Assembly: GCA_050248375.1 (NCBI GenBank)
Contig: JBFWSL010000226.1
Location: forward strand, 1 to 6,013
Reading direction: 5' to 3'
Source of the DNA: JAYZVT01 sp050248375
GTDB lineage: Bacteria > Pseudomonadota > Alphaproteobacteria > Rhizobiales > Methyloligellaceae
Length of the DNA: 6,013 nucleotides
The notes under the pieces were generated by a model. That model was given only the letters and a program-made list of their open reading frames with translations, was not told the origin of the DNA and did no database searches. The first letter of the stretch is position 1. The number at the start of each line of letters is the position of its first letter. The translations under genes and the position numbers were made by a program. This document shows positions 5,120-6,013 of this stretch, in pieces.

Positions 5120-6013
5120 CTATTCTCCGAGTAGCGCGATTTGAGCGGCCTCAAGCTCACTCGCGCTATCTTTCTGCGGGAACAGATGTCCGTACACGTC
5201 CATTGTCATGACGATGCTCGAATGGCCCATCCGTTCCTGCACTATCTTGAGCGGCAGCTCGAGCCCGCCGTCCTGCTTCCGGTTGATCAGCCACGATGCG
5301 TAGAAATGGCGAAGGCTGTGCATGCCTGTGTATTTGGCCTTTTGAACAGGCTCGCCGTTCTCCGCCATCTTGCTCCCCGGCACAATGACGCCAGCCGCGA
5401 GTTGCGGCGGCACGAGGCCTCGATTGATGATATTGGCGAGCGATTCCACATTGCCCCTTCCATTGGGAAAGACCAGCTTGCTCTCTCCGTTGGGGCAATG
5501 CTGGCGCCACTCCTTGAGTGTGTGGAGGACGATCGGCGGCAAAGGAACGGTTCTTATTGCTGCCCTGGATTTCAGCGATCCGAGAACGTCGTAACGATCC
5601 GCTCGTTGCCGCACATGCAGACAGGCCTTTCCAAAATCAATATCGGACCAACGGATGCCCCGAATCTCTGAAGCGCGCAGGCCTGTGAAAATCGCTGTCA
5701 GGATTACAGGGCGATAGCGACCGGCAAGGCAGCTCGTTATCGCTTTGATCTCATCCGGTGTAGGGATATCGACCCCTATCTCAAGTTTCTTCTTGTGACG
5801 ACGCGACGCCCTTCCGCCAGCAAGCCCTCCCCTCTTACGCGACAACTCGCGCACAACATTGCGATTGACGAGTCCCCTTTCCTGCGCCTCGGCGAGAATT
5901 GCACCCAAGCTAGCCGTTACCCTTCGGATCATCGCTGCGGATCTCCCAGCTTCAGCCAAGTCGTCCTGAAATGCGCGAACCTTGGGGACCGTCAGACGAG
6001 AAAGCAAATCTCT
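5120..6013 (-). CDS. Tyrosine recombinase / phage-type integrase, N-terminus cut by window edge
   Basis: A site-specific recombinase that would integrate and excise a genomic island, ICE or prophage. The reading frame is open through the right edge. The TTG at 6007 is internal, preceded in frame by Arg-Asp, so the start and the arm-binding domain are missing. Numbered from that TTG (295 aa visible): the core-binding domain covers about 1-60, a basic linker with RRHKKK lies at 69-74, and the catalytic domain covers about 82-280. All catalytic residues are visible: R111 (TGLRASEIRGIRW), K146 (SLKSRAAIRTVPLP), H230 and R233 (HSLRH), H262 (MGHSS) and the nucleophile Y272 (DVYGHLF). It appears intact and active as far as it is seen. 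Its base composition looks less GC-rich than the genes to the left, fitting foreign origin. It reads toward the tRNA-Met fragment, the expected att core. The TAG stop is at 5122-5120. Confidence 0.95.
   Translation of the reverse strand, partial: RDLLSRLTVPKVRAFQDDLAEAGRSAAMIRRVTASLGAILAEAQERGLVNRNVVRELSRKRGGLAGGRASRRHKKKLEIGVDIPTPDEIKAITSCLAGRYRPVILTAIFTGLRASEIRGIRWSDIDFGKACLHVRQRADRYDVLGSLKSRAAIRTVPLPPIVLHTLKEWRQHCPNGESKLVFPNGRGNVESLANIINRGLVPPQLAAGVIVPGSKMAENGEPVQKAKYTGMHSLRHFYASWLINRKQDGGLELPLKIVQERMGHSSIVMTMDVYGHLFPQKDSASELEAAQIALLGE

Noticed and set aside
1..6013. CRISPR array, insertion-sequence ends or phage structural genes
   Set aside because: No spaced repeat series, no transposase frame with flanking inverted repeats, and no phage gene other than the integrase was seen.

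Overview
The base composition, the long antisense open frames typical of high-GC DNA, and a fragment of elongator tRNA-Met (anticodon CAU) with a GCGGA/TCCGC-type anticodon stem all fit an alphaproteobacterium, most likely of the Rhizobiales. This is inference from sequence character; no species marker is present.

Layout. Positions 2-721 (+) hold the C-terminal two thirds of a DadA-like FAD-dependent amino-acid/amine oxidoreductase that enters from the left edge. It converges on a CobW/COG0523 GTPase metallochaperone (718-1773, -), and the two stop codons share bases. A divergent control region (about 1774-1962) separates the GTPase from a MocR/GntR-type regulator (1963-3351, +), which has a winged helix fused to an aminotransferase-fold PLP domain. 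After a 164-nt spacer comes a dihydropyrimidinase/hydantoinase-like amidohydrolase (3516-4877, +). A short spacer with a 17-bp tandem repeat leads to a 47-nt fragment of the 3' end of a tRNA-Met gene (5015-5061, -). A tyrosine recombinase (5120 to the right edge, -) follows, after an AT-rich gap.

How it may work together. The two spacers on either side of the MocR gene share the 8-mer GATACAGT, the 8-mer ATACAATT (in opposite orientations), and several GATAC half-sites. The simplest reading is that the MocR protein controls its own gene and the GTPase gene from the first spacer, and the amidohydrolase gene from the second, using a PLP-bound amino compound as signal. The amidohydrolase keeps all six metal ligands, including the lysine that is carboxylated in the family, but has two changed substrate-pocket positions, so its substrate is probably not a classical hydantoin or dihydropyrimidine. 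A His-rich COG0523 GTPase under the same operator could load metal into that enzyme. The DadA-like oxidase could act on an amino-acid product, but that link is weak.

The right end is a mobile-element boundary. The tRNA-Met fragment begins inside the anticodon stem, where homology stops abruptly, and lies 58 bp from the integrase stop. By the usual logic of tRNA-targeting elements, the element lies to the right (with the intact tRNA at its far end) and the catabolic cluster on the left is the flank. No stretch longer than 300 bases lacks a gene.
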